A DNA stretch of 64,000 nt from Nitrospinota bacterium. Lineage in GTDB: Bacteria > Nitrospinota_A > UBA7883 > JACRLM01. How positions within the stretch are numbered: the stretch's first letter is position 1; each line of letters begins with the position of its first letter. The notes under the pieces are model-generated. The model searched no databases. It saw nothing but the letters and a program-made list of their open reading frames with translations, and had not been told where the DNA came from. Location: NCBI GenBank assembly GCA_016208975.1, contig JACQXA010000004.1, positions 1,303,015-1,367,014 of the forward strand, in the 5' to 3' direction. The translations under genes were made by a program, and so were the position numbers. Below, piece by piece: positions 43,851 through 51,317 of the stretch.

Positions 43851-44003
43851 TTACGCCGTGTAGGATATTCCGAGAACGATGAAGAGCATCAACGCGGCCG
43901 CCCCCCCGGCTAATCCAAAAACTACCCCCAGCACACCCCAGCTGTCATTCCTGTGGGTGATAAGATCCATGCGCTGGTCACTACTTTGGAGCAACGTCGC
44001 CAT
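43851..44003 (-). CDS. small single-span membrane protein, 50 aa
   Basis: Short frame with strong support: AGGAGG lies about 10 nt before the ATG on the minus strand. The product has a charged N-terminal half (SSDQRMDLITHRNDSW) and one clear membrane helix (GVLGVVFGLAGGAAALMLFI) before the short end VLGISYTA. No known family recognised. It is encoded divergently from marR; a TATTA-type -10 may be present about 100 nt upstream. Could be a small stress or envelope protein under the neighbouring MarR regulator, which is speculation. Confidence 0.6.
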   Translation of the reverse strand: MATLLQSSDQRMDLITHRNDSWGVLGVVFGLAGGAAALMLFIVLGISYTA

Positions 44004-44250
44004 AAATACATCCCTCCTAGTGATGGGTAATAATCATTTAAATATACGTCCCTATTTAAGGGAAAACCCCGGAAGCGGTAAGAATAAAACACAACATGCT
44101 GATAATTAAGGCGTAATAATACGAATCCCGATTTGACAAAATACTTATACAAGGCGTTGGGCGATATTGGGGGAGCATGGCGGGCGGCATCCGGCCCAGG
44201 TAATCCATAGGGCCTGATACCACACATAAATTCTTCGTAGCGGCTCCCTG

Positions 44251-44280
44251 TTGACTAATTATAGTTAGCGTGCTAACTAT
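44251..44280 (+). promoter_or_regulatory. marR promoter with overlapping operator
   Basis: TTGACT (44251-44256), 17-bp spacer, extended -10 TGC-TAACTA (44274-44279), start codon ATG six bases later. Within it lies the palindrome ATAGTTAGC-GT-GCTAACTAT (44261-44280), a 9-bp perfect inverted repeat of the size bound by MarR dimers. Its position between the -35 and -10 elements means bound repressor would block polymerase. No Shine-Dalgarno, so the mRNA is probably leaderless. Confidence 0.65.
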
Positions 44281-44285
44281 GTTGC

Positions 44286-44714
44286 ATGAGTTTCAATCTG
44301 GACGAGAGCCTTGGATTTCTGCTGAACCGGGCGGCGCATTCCATGAAATGGGCGCTGGAGAAAAAGCTGGCCAGGCATGGCCTTACTCCGCCGCAATGGG
44401 CTTCGCTTGCAAGGTTGTGGGAGGAAGATGGCCTACCCCAGAGCCAGCTGGGCCGCCGATTGCATTTCGACAAACCCACCATATCCGGCATCATAGACAG
44501 GCTTGAAACAAAAGGCCTTGTGCGACGGGAGCGGGACGGGGAGGATAAGAGGGTTGTTCGCATTTTCCTTGCGCCGAAAGGGAAAAAACTCGAGAAGACC
44601 CTCGCCGGACTGGCCACCGGGGTGAACCAGAAAGCGGGAGCGGGCCTGTCTCCAGCGGGCCTGGAGAATCTGAAAGCCATGCTTACCCGGATTTTCACGA
44701 ACATGCGGGAGTAG
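44286..44714 (+). CDS. MarR-family transcriptional regulator
   Basis: 142 aa winged-helix protein. LTPPQWASLARLWEEDGLPQSQLGRRL at the entry to the HTH is best read as recognition region QSQLGRRLHFDKPTISGIID, followed by the wing LVRRERDGEDKRVVRIFLAP, which has the D-x-R pair of MarR proteins. It binds the palindrome at 44261-44280 by expectation and so represses itself. The membrane-protein gene follows 63 bp downstream with a half-site GCTAAC at 44751-44756, and is the likely regulated partner. The ligand is unknown. Confidence 0.9.
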   Translation: MSFNLDESLGFLLNRAAHSMKWALEKKLARHGLTPPQWASLARLWEEDGLPQSQLGRRLHFDKPTISGIIDRLETKGLVRRERDGEDKRVVRIFLAPKGKKLEKTLAGLATGVNQKAGAGLSPAGLENLKAMLTRIFTNMRE

Positions 44715-44777
44715 TTTTTTGACAATGGTTTGCATTCTAAACAGTAGGCCGCTAACGTACACGGAAGGGGACCGGGA

Positions 44778-45245
44778 ATGAGAACGGCATTAAAATACGT
44801 CCACATCATAGCTTTCGCCGGGTTTTTGGGGAGCATCGCCGTTTATACCGCCATTTCAATTGTCTCAGAAGGCGCTGGTGTGGTGGAAACCGCTTTCGCC
44901 AGAAAAATAATTAGTGTTGGAACGGCGTATATCACCATTCCCTGCATGTGGTTTGCGGTATTGTCCGGATTGGCGATGGTGGCGGCCAAACCGAAACTTA
45001 TGCGCAACACCAGGCTTTGGGCAAAAATGCTTATTGGCCTGTTGGTGGTGGTGAACACCTATACCTTTATCGCACCGGCAATAGACCAGCTGTTGGCCGT
45101 TACCGCCGCCGCTATAAGTGGGGCGGATGTCGCAAACGAAGTGAAGTCCGCTTATATGCGGGAATCGGTGGCGGGCGCTATCAACGTGCTGATGATTCTC
45201 ACAGCGGCCTTTTTGGGGCTACGGTTGACGGCCCCAAAGTCTTGA
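44778..45245 (+). CDS. four-helix membrane protein next to marR
   Basis: 155 aa. Four hydrophobic helices: HIIAFAGFLGSIAVYTAISI, VGTAYITIPCMWFAVLSGLA, KMLIGLLVVVNTYTFIAPAI and GAINVLMILTAAFLGLRL; conserved-looking His in the first. The layout resembles small DUF2269/CopD-like proteins, but I cannot assign a family safely. A TTGACA (44719-44724) and a MarR half-site precede it. Probably regulated by the MarR protein and concerned with the envelope or detoxification; this is context only. Confidence 0.65.
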   Translation: MRTALKYVHIIAFAGFLGSIAVYTAISIVSEGAGVVETAFARKIISVGTAYITIPCMWFAVLSGLAMVAAKPKLMRNTRLWAKMLIGLLVVVNTYTFIAPAIDQLLAVTAAAISGADVANEVKSAYMRESVAGAINVLMILTAAFLGLRLTAPKS

Positions 45246-45254
45246 AAAGCGGTT

Positions 45255-46784
45255 TCAGGTAGCCTCCCGGTCCAGCGAGCGGTACTGTACCGCCTCCCCC
45301 ACATGCTCCGCGCGGATAGCGGCGGCGCCTTCCAGATCGGCTATGGTTCTGGCCACCTTCAGCGCTTTTTCGTGCGCCCGGGCGGAAAGGCCAAGTTTTT
45401 CCACGGCGGCTTTTAATATGGCTTTGGAGGCGGTGTCCAGCGCGCACACGCTTTTAATCTGCCTGGAGCCCATCTGGGAGTTGCAATATATGCCGCTCCC
45501 GTTGAACCGCTGAAGTTGCAGAGTCCGCGCCCGGTTCACCCTATCGCGGATGGCGGCCGAAGGCTCCGCCTCCCCATCGCCCATCATCTCCTGGTGTTTC
45601 ACGGCGGGCGCGTCTATATGGATGTCTATCCTGTCCATAAGCGGGCCGGAAATCCTGCTACGGTATTTGCGGATGTTGAGGGTGGAGCAAACGCATTCCC
45701 GGCCCGGGTCGGTAAAATACCCGCAGGGGCATGGGTTCATGGCCGCCGCCAGCATGAACCTGCTGGGGAACGTGAGCGCCATCACCGAGCGGGAGATGGT
45801 CACTTTCCCGTCTTCCAGCGGCTGGCGCATGGCTTCCAGCGTGCTTCGGCGGAACTCCGGCAGTTCGTCTAAAAACAGCACGCCGTTATGGGCCAAAGAC
45901 ACCTCGCCGGGGGTTGGGGTGGTACCGCCACCGATAAGCCCCGCGTCTGAAATTGTATGATGAGGCGCCCGAAAAGGCCGCCGTGTTACAAGGGCGGCGT
46001 TCAGCCCCAGCTTGCCGGAGACTGAGTGGATGCGGGTGGTCTCTATGGCTTCGTCAAAAGTCAGGTCCGGCAAAATGGTTGGAAGCCGCTTGGCCATCAT
46101 GGATTTGCCGGAGCCGGGGGGGCCTATCATAAGCAGGTTGTGGCCCCCGGCGGCGGCTACTTCCAGCGCCCGTTTAACGTGGCCCTGGCCCTTCACTTCG
46201 GAAAAATCCGCGTCGTCCCACTCGCCGGGGTGGAAAACATCCGTCACCGTAACGCGGGTGGGCTCTATCCGCTCGTTGCCGTTTAGATACTGGATGGCCT
46301 GGGGTAACGACACGATACCTATCACCTCCACCCCTTCCACCACCGCCGCTTCGCGGGCGTTTTCTTTTGGGAGGATTATGCGTTTAAACTTTTCGTCCCG
46401 GGCCAGCATGGCGGCGGAAAGGGCGCCACGGATGGGTTTTACGCGCCCGTCCAGCGCCAGCTCGCCCAACACCATGGCGTCCGTCATTTCATCGGACACC
46501 AGATTTTCCGCCAGCAGTATGGAAAGCGCGACGGGCAGGTCGAAATTGGAGCCTTCCTTGCGCAGGTCCGCCGGGGCCAGGTTAACGGTGATCTTTTTCA
46601 CCGGCGCGTCGAACCCGCTGTTTTGAAGGGCGGCCAATACACGCTCTTGCGACTCCCGCACCGCCGCGTCCGGCAGGCCCACGGTGGAATAACCGAAAGT
46701 GCCCGCCAGGGTGTTCACCTCCACCTCCACTTTATAGGCGTGGATACCGTATATGGCCGCGCTGTGAGTTTTCGAGACAGGCAT
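45255..46784 (-). CDS. YifB/ComM family AAA+ Mg-chelatase-like protein
   Basis: 509 aa, full length. N-terminal Lon-protease-like (ChlI) domain (AIYGIHAYKVEVEVNTLAG at residues 10-28; GLPDAAVRESQERV), AAA+ core with Walker A MIGPPGSGKSMMAKRLP and Walker B LFLDELPEF, Cys-rich MNPCPCGYFTDPGRECVCS loop, and the C-terminal Mg_chelatase_C domain. ComM is a hexameric helicase that promotes branch migration in natural transformation; in others the role is unclear. The ribosome site AAGGGG before the ATG lies inside an inverted repeat. Confidence 0.92.
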   Translation of the reverse strand: MPVSKTHSAAIYGIHAYKVEVEVNTLAGTFGYSTVGLPDAAVRESQERVLAALQNSGFDAPVKKITVNLAPADLRKEGSNFDLPVALSILLAENLVSDEMTDAMVLGELALDGRVKPIRGALSAAMLARDEKFKRIILPKENAREAAVVEGVEVIGIVSLPQAIQYLNGNERIEPTRVTVTDVFHPGEWDDADFSEVKGQGHVKRALEVAAAGGHNLLMIGPPGSGKSMMAKRLPTILPDLTFDEAIETTRIHSVSGKLGLNAALVTRRPFRAPHHTISDAGLIGGGTTPTPGEVSLAHNGVLFLDELPEFRRSTLEAMRQPLEDGKVTISRSVMALTFPSRFMLAAAMNPCPCGYFTDPGRECVCSTLNIRKYRSRISGPLMDRIDIHIDAPAVKHQEMMGDGEAEPSAAIRDRVNRARTLQLQRFNGSGIYCNSQMGSRQIKSVCALDTASKAILKAAVEKLGLSARAHEKALKVARTIADLEGAAAIRAEHVGEAVQYRSLDREAT

Positions 46785-46790
46785 TAATTA

Positions 46791-46805
46791 TTACCCCTTG
46801 GGTAA
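46791..46805 (-). promoter_or_regulatory. hairpin covering the yifB ribosome-binding site
   Basis: TTACCC-CTT-GGGTAA, perfect 6-bp arms. On the mRNA (minus strand) it reads TTACCC-AAG-GGGTAA and includes AAGGGG, the only Shine-Dalgarno candidate, about 10 nt before the ATG. Folding would hide the site; alternatively the palindrome is an operator. Confidence 0.35.
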
Positions 46806-46909
46806 CAATGCTATGAGGCGAGGGTGGATAAGTCAAGAAGCGATGAGGGCAATTGGAGCTACACATGATAATTGCGCGGCTCAGCGCTTATCAAATAGAT
46901 GGGCTTGTA

Positions 46910-47060
46910 GGTGGTGTCTCAGTTTGAATCTCAAATAATAGACAGATCCTTCACTTCGCTTGCGCTTCGCTCAGGATGACAATGTTATCAACGGCTGTTA
47001 TATTGTCATTCTGAGCATAAGTGAAGAATCTCCCCCGTACTTTCAAACTGAGACACTACC
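46910..47060 (+). mobile_element. MITE copy 4 (complete, imperfect target duplication)
   Basis: 151 bp. TIRs GGTGGTGTCTCAGTTTGAA / TTCAAACTGAGACACTACC differ from each other by one base, the best-preserved pair in the window. Flanks GGCTTGTA (46902-46909) and GACTTGTA (47061-47068) match in seven of eight, consistent with an older or mutated 8-bp duplication. No ORF. It fills most of the 352-bp gap between yifB and the MNT gene; the rest is the MNT promoter. Confidence 0.92.
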
Positions 47061-47123
47061 GACTTGTACCATCGCTTTGCTAATTGCAGTATAACAGGGG
47101 AATTAAGGCCACGCTTTTTAAGC

Positions 47124-47129
47124 TATAAT
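47124..47129 (+). promoter_or_regulatory. -10 box of MNT gene, leaderless start
   Basis: Perfect TATAAT with its last base 7 nt before the ATG at 47137 and no Shine-Dalgarno between. A -35 is poor (TTAAGG at 15-bp spacing). Confidence 0.5.
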
Positions 47130-47136
47130 CTTTCAC

Positions 47137-47454
47137 ATGTCCAATGTAGCAGGGATCATCACTGACGCCGCGAACCACATCGCGGAAGAAAAGCGTCCGG
47201 AGAAAATAATTCTGTTTGGCTCCCGCGCATGGGGTGAACCGGCCCCGGACAGCGATTGGGATTTACTCATTATCGTGCCCAGTTCGGACGAGCCACCCTA
47301 TCGGCGCGCGAGGAATGTTTATAAATGCCTCCGCGGCCTTGGGGCAGACGTAGAAGCCATTGTGCTGACCCATGACGAGGTTGAACAAGCCGCTCAGGTA
47401 TCCACATCCATTGTGAGATCCGCCTTGAGCAAGGGCATTGTGCTTTATGGATAA
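47137..47454 (+). CDS. MNT-type nucleotidyltransferase (minimal)
   Basis: 105 aa. Pol-beta fold nucleotidyltransferase motif ILFGSRAWGEPAPDSDWDLLII with GS and the D-x-D pair, split here as LFGSRAWG and DSDWDLL. In MNT-HEPN toxin-antitoxin pairs the MNT protein neutralises the HEPN RNase, in studied cases by adding AMP to it. The HEPN gene overlaps its end by 8 bp. GC content and codon use look slightly different from the core genes, and a MITE lies directly upstream, so recent acquisition is possible. Confidence 0.88.
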   Translation: MSNVAGIITDAANHIAEEKRPEKIILFGSRAWGEPAPDSDWDLLIIVPSSDEPPYRRARNVYKCLRGLGADVEAIVLTHDEVEQAAQVSTSIVRSALSKGIVLYG

Positions 47455-47824
47455 CGCTAATGCCCAAGAGGCCGGGAAATGGCTGTACAAGGCTTATCGT
47501 GACCTGGGCGCGGCGAAACGCTTGATATATGGAGATGATAAATATCCCGATCTGGCGGTTTACCTTTGCCAGCAAGCGGTTGAAAAAGCGTTAAAGGCTT
47601 TCCTGACCCATAATGGCGCATCATTTGGAAAAACCCACAACCTGTCAGTTTTAACCGAACAGCGCTCCAAGCTGGATACCTCATTTGAAGAGCTATATAC
47701 AGCTTCGGAAATTCTAACACCCTATGCCACATCTTTCCGATATCCATCGGAAGTCATGGAGCCTTATGAAGCCGATGTGGCGGAGGCTTTGAATTTGGCC
47801 ACAAAAGTTGTTTTGAAAATATGA
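47447..47824 (+). CDS. HEPN-domain protein (probable toxin of MNT-HEPN pair)
   Basis: 125 aa from the ATG at 47447, which overlaps the MNT stop by 8 bp (ATGGATAA). All-alpha HEPN fold with the conserved PDLAVYLCQQAVEKALKAFL helix (residues about 34-53), KTHNLSVL, and FRYPSE. The canonical R-x4-6-H catalytic motif is not obvious: a His in KTHNL is present, but no Arg stands at the expected distance. It may thus be the non-RNase, substrate-binding variety. The glutamine amidotransferase gene begins within its stop (ATGA overlap). Confidence 0.85.
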   Translation: MDNANAQEAGKWLYKAYRDLGAAKRLIYGDDKYPDLAVYLCQQAVEKALKAFLTHNGASFGKTHNLSVLTEQRSKLDTSFEELYTASEILTPYATSFRYPSEVMEPYEADVAEALNLATKVVLKI

Positions 47825-48606
47825 TCAAATCCAACACACCCATCATCGGCATCACCGTGGATACCAACTACGGGCAGGAAACTAAAACGCTCAACAGCGG
47901 CTTTGACCCCAAAGGCAACGCCATATTCTGGCTCAAGAAAGCTTACACCGACGCGGTGGAAAAATCGGGCGGCGTACCGTTGCTTCTCCCCCTGGTGTCA
48001 TCCCCGGCCAAGGCGGCGCTTTATCTTACGATGATAGACGGCCTGATAATATCCGGCGGGGAGTTTGATATTGACCCGGCCCTTTACGGCGAAAAACCCA
48101 TCCCCCAGTGCGGCGCGTTAAAGCCGGACCGCACGATAATGGAAATGGCTTTGCTGAAAAAGGCGCTTAAACTATCCATGCCGGTGCTGGGAATTTGCGG
48201 GGGGCATCAGGCCATCAACGTGGCGTTTGGCGGCTCGCTGTATCAGGACATTCCCACACAGGCCCCCGCTGGTTTAAAACACGAACAGAAACCCGTCCCC
48301 GCCACCCAGCCAAGCCACGATGTGGATGTGGCCAGCGGCACGATATTGGGGAAAATAGCGGGCCAGCCGAAATTGCGCGTAAACTCCACCCATCATCAGG
48401 CCATCAAGAAAATAGGCAAGGGCCTGTCCCCTTGCGGCGTTTCACCGGACGGCATTATAGAGTCGGTGGAAAAGAAGGGGGCAAGCTTCCTGTTAGGCGT
48501 CCAGTGGCATCCGGAACAGCTTTATAACAACGACGAAGCGAGCAGAAAAATATTTAAACGGTTTGTAGCCGAATCCAGGAAATACAGAAAAGCCAGCCGC
48601 CGCTAG
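47821..48606 (+). CDS. class I glutamine amidotransferase (PuuD-like gamma-Glu hydrolase)
   Basis: 261 aa. Triad visible: nucleophile in VLGICGGHQAINVAFGGSL (Cys), and GVQWHPEQL (His, Glu); RVNSTHHQAIKKIG is typical of the peptidase C26 group that hydrolyses gamma-glutamyl-GABA and related amides. Catabolises gamma-glutamylated amines in putrescine use; the spermidine-synthase-like protein is elsewhere in the window but no puu genes are. Translationally coupled to HEPN by a 4-bp overlap, an odd association. The stop overlaps the convergent flippase stop by 4 bp. Confidence 0.88.
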   Translation: MIKSNTPIIGITVDTNYGQETKTLNSGFDPKGNAIFWLKKAYTDAVEKSGGVPLLLPLVSSPAKAALYLTMIDGLIISGGEFDIDPALYGEKPIPQCGALKPDRTIMEMALLKKALKLSMPVLGICGGHQAINVAFGGSLYQDIPTQAPAGLKHEQKPVPATQPSHDVDVASGTILGKIAGQPKLRVNSTHHQAIKKIGKGLSPCGVSPDGIIESVEKKGASFLLGVQWHPEQLYNNDEASRKIFKRFVAESRKYRKASRR

Positions 48607-49649
48607 TTGTCCTCTTCCTGCTCGGCCAGCTTTTGCATATGGGTTATGGACACGAGGTTGTCCCTTCGCGAAAAAACCAGATACACAAGCCCGCCCAGCC
48701 CCAGCGCCAGCGCGAAAGATACCGCGTGATACAGCACCGCCAGTTCCACCCCCTTGTTGGAGGCGAACAGGGCGAACACCGCGCCAAATGCCATCTCGCC
48801 CACTCCAAGCCCGCCGGGCGACACCGGGATGGAGTTTATCAGCAGGCACACCGGCAGAACGAAAAAGTATTGCCCCACCGATAACCCGGTAATGTTGAGC
48901 GCGGCGGCCAGAATCCATATGGAGCCGTACAGCGCCAACTGGGAAAGCAATGAAAGGAAAAAAGCGTAAATCGTGTGGCCGGACTGGCGCCCGATGCTTT
49001 TCGTGGCCGCGTGGATTTTCCTTATCTTGTCCTGCATGGGCAAGGCGGATATGACCCGGTTCACAAACCGCGATTCGCTTATCCTCCGCTCCAAAAATAT
49101 AAGCGCCCCCAGGTTTGCGGCCACGAAAAGGGCGGCGATGAACATAACCAGCGCCTTGGTGGATGAGTTCCACCATGCCGGAGCCTCGCCGGAGGTCGCG
49201 AACATGGCCGCCACGGCGCCCGCCACGGCGGCGACGAATATCATGGTGTATAGCCCCAGCACCCTGTCGAACACCACGGTTGTCACCAGGGCGGCTTTGT
49301 TCTGCTGGCCCCGGGCAAGGTAGTAAGCCTTCACAATGTCACCACCCACGGCGCCGGGGAACACCACGTTGAAAAACGACCCGATAAGCGTAAGGTTCAA
49401 TGCCGGTTTCATGTCCACCGAGATGTCCACGGCCCTCAACAGCGTGCGCCAGCGTTCCACGGAGATAAGCATTGCAAGGAAGGTGAGAAACAGGCTGATC
49501 ACCACATAACCCGGTTTGGCCAGCGCCACGGACAGCGCGTTCAAGTCAAGCTTTCCGCTTTTATAAAGGAATACGAACACCACTATCACAAACAGCAGTT
49601 TGGCCGCGTCCAGCAGATAGCTTTTAAAGCCGCGTTTTTGGGAGCCCAA
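48603..49649 (-). CDS. YbhN/AglD2-type (LPTM, UPF0104) membrane protein
   Basis: 348 aa, about eight membrane helices. Typical family text: VVFPGAVGGDIVKAYYLAR, then SIPVSPGGLGVGEMAFGAVF near the end, as in the lysylphosphatidylglycerol synthase transmembrane region family. Members act in lipid or polyprenyl-glycan transport or synthesis. The start is a TTG; GAAAGG lies about 10 nt upstream, and no ATG exists before the first helix. Divergent from the epimerase gene with a 121-bp gap. Confidence 0.85.
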   Translation of the reverse strand: MGSQKRGFKSYLLDAAKLLFVIVVFVFLYKSGKLDLNALSVALAKPGYVVISLFLTFLAMLISVERWRTLLRAVDISVDMKPALNLTLIGSFFNVVFPGAVGGDIVKAYYLARGQQNKAALVTTVVFDRVLGLYTMIFVAAVAGAVAAMFATSGEAPAWWNSSTKALVMFIAALFVAANLGALIFLERRISESRFVNRVISALPMQDKIRKIHAATKSIGRQSGHTIYAFFLSLLSQLALYGSIWILAAALNITGLSVGQYFFVLPVCLLINSIPVSPGGLGVGEMAFGAVFALFASNKGVELAVLYHAVSFALALGLGGLVYLVFSRRDNLVSITHMQKLAEQEEDN

Positions 49650-49702
49650 CTCCTTGAAGCCTTTCTAAAAAAACGGGCGGAACTGGCCTAAGCCATCCGC
49701 CG

Positions 49703-49731
49703 TTGTTAGTGAAACCGCATCATTCTACAAT
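49703..49731 (+). promoter_or_regulatory. sigma-70 promoter of epimerase gene
   Basis: TTGTTA (49703-49708), exactly 17 bp, TACAAT (49726-49731). Start predicted near 49738; AAGGAG ribosome site 8 nt before the ATG at 49771. Confidence 0.6.
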
Positions 49732-49770
49732 ATTGGTAATGGTCTCCCCAACAAATAAGGAGTATCGGCC

Positions 49771-50688
49771 ATGGCTATGAAGGTTTTCGTTACCGGCGGA
49801 ACGGGGTTTGTGGGCAGTTATGTTCTGGAGGCCCTAAGGCTGGCAGGCCATTTGCCATACGCCCTTGTCCGGAGCGGGTCGGAAAATAAACTGCCCTTCA
49901 GGGAAGGGCTGGTGATAATCAATGGCGATGTCCATGACCCAGTCTCATATTCCACGTTTCTCAAAGATATGGACGCGGTGATCCACCTGATAGGCATTAT
50001 CCGCGAGTTTCCTGGCAGAAGGATAACTTTCCAGCGGATGCATGCCGGGGCCACAAGGAAAATCGTGGAGGAATCGGTAAAACAGGGGGTGAAACGGTTC
50101 ATCCACATGAGCGCCAACGGCGCCAGCGAATCCGGCGTATCCGGCTATCAAACCACCAAGGCCGAAGGGGAGAGGATAGTTATCTCCTCCGGCATGAGAT
50201 GGACCATATTCCGCCCCTCTGTGATTTTCGGCGATCCCCGTGGCCGGATGGAGTTCGTAAGCGAACTGGCCAAACCCATAAAGCTTGCGCCTATTGTGCC
50301 AGTGTTCGGCGACGGGCAATATAAGCTGGAGCCGGTGGCGGTGGAAGACGTGGCCAAATGTTTCACTGGCGCCATAAATAATCCGGCGGCGGAGGGCAGG
50401 GTGTTCCATTTGGGCGGCGGAACCGTAATGACGTACAATGACGTGGTGCAGACCATTGGCAGGGCTGTGGGTCGCCAGTCCACCCACATGGTGAAAGTCC
50501 CGTTCGGGCTTATGATACCCTTGGCCAATGCGCTGGGCGGATTTTCGTTTTTCCCCGTAACCGGCGACCAGTTGAAAATGCTGGGCGGAGGGAATGTTTG
50601 CCCGGAGCACGATTACCAGAAGGTTTTCGGCGTAACGCCAAAACCGTTTACTAAAGACAACCTGGCTTATTTAACGCCGCGCCGTTAA
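49771..50688 (+). CDS. NAD(P)-binding epimerase/dehydratase-like protein (NDUFA9 type)
   Basis: 305 aa. Rossmann start VFVTGGTGFVGSYVLEAL (GxxGxxG), then RFIHMSANGASESGVSGYQTTKAEGE (atypical SDR; the usual YxxxK is partly retained as Y-Q-T-T-K), WTIFRPSVIFGDPRGRM. Matches the complex I NDUFA9/NAD(P)H-binding atypical SDR group, which often has no proven catalytic activity. Own promoter and ribosome site; the next gene starts 23 bp downstream. Confidence 0.85.
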   Translation: MAMKVFVTGGTGFVGSYVLEALRLAGHLPYALVRSGSENKLPFREGLVIINGDVHDPVSYSTFLKDMDAVIHLIGIIREFPGRRITFQRMHAGATRKIVEESVKQGVKRFIHMSANGASESGVSGYQTTKAEGERIVISSGMRWTIFRPSVIFGDPRGRMEFVSELAKPIKLAPIVPVFGDGQYKLEPVAVEDVAKCFTGAINNPAAEGRVFHLGGGTVMTYNDVVQTIGRAVGRQSTHMVKVPFGLMIPLANALGGFSFFPVTGDQLKMLGGGNVCPEHDYQKVFGVTPKPFTKDNLAYLTPRR

Positions 50689-50711
50689 AGCCCGGTTTGG
50701 AGTGGAAGGTT

Positions 50712-51317
50712 ATGAGGTTCACCAGCGAAGACCATTTTTTGTCCGCCATTGCCCCAGCGGGTCTGGCGCAGGACCCTGAAGGGCGATACCTGCGATTCAC
50801 CGACGAGGATTCGGTGCTGGGTTTCGACTTTACCAACCTCACCATGCCAGACTCCCCCGGCGCATTTGACATAGCAGGCGGGATGGACAATTCGGTTGAA
50901 AGGTCCATGGTGGAAACGGTTGTCCGCTTGATGGAGGATCTGGATCTTTTCCCCCTTTACCTCTTCGCGTCCGACAACGAATGGCTGGACGAGGACGCGG
51001 ACGCGCTGGCCAAACGGGGCCTCATCCGCGAAAGCGAGCGGGATATATTAAAGGCCATACAAACGGCGGGACACAACATGGACGTGTTGATCGTGGAGAA
51101 AAGCGAGGCGGGCAGGGCGGTGGACATCCTTACGCCCCAGTTGACCGAACTGGGCGCCACCTGTTTCGCGGTAAGCGAGGATGGCTCCACCTACGCCCTC
51201 ATTTCGCAGGACGATGAAGTGTCCTTCAACACCACCGATGAAGGAATCTACCGCCGCGCCAGGGAAACCGTAAGGTCGCTGGAAAGCCTATCCTTCGACA
51301 TCATCTGGGGGGAGTGA
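50712..51317 (+). CDS. hypothetical acidic protein, about 201 aa
   Basis: Not recognised. ATG at 50712 chosen because GGAGTGGAAGG precedes it; a TTG at 50697 is possible. Strongly acidic, no signal peptide or membrane helix. Segments LMEDLDLFPLYLFASDNEWL and IYRRARETVRSLESLSFDII suggest a mixed alpha/beta soluble protein. It follows the epimerase gene by 23 bp and overlaps the convergent engB 3' end by 30 bp. Confidence 0.65.
   Translation: MRFTSEDHFLSAIAPAGLAQDPEGRYLRFTDEDSVLGFDFTNLTMPDSPGAFDIAGGMDNSVERSMVETVVRLMEDLDLFPLYLFASDNEWLDEDADALAKRGLIRESERDILKAIQTAGHNMDVLIVEKSEAGRAVDILTPQLTELGATCFAVSEDGSTYALISQDDEVSFNTTDEGIYRRARETVRSLESLSFDIIWGE

Noticed and set aside
43922-44227. 101-codon minus-strand frame upstream of marR
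   Set aside because: Overlaps the better-supported 50-aa frame with AGGAGG and would read through the marR upstream region; no ribosome site or protein character.
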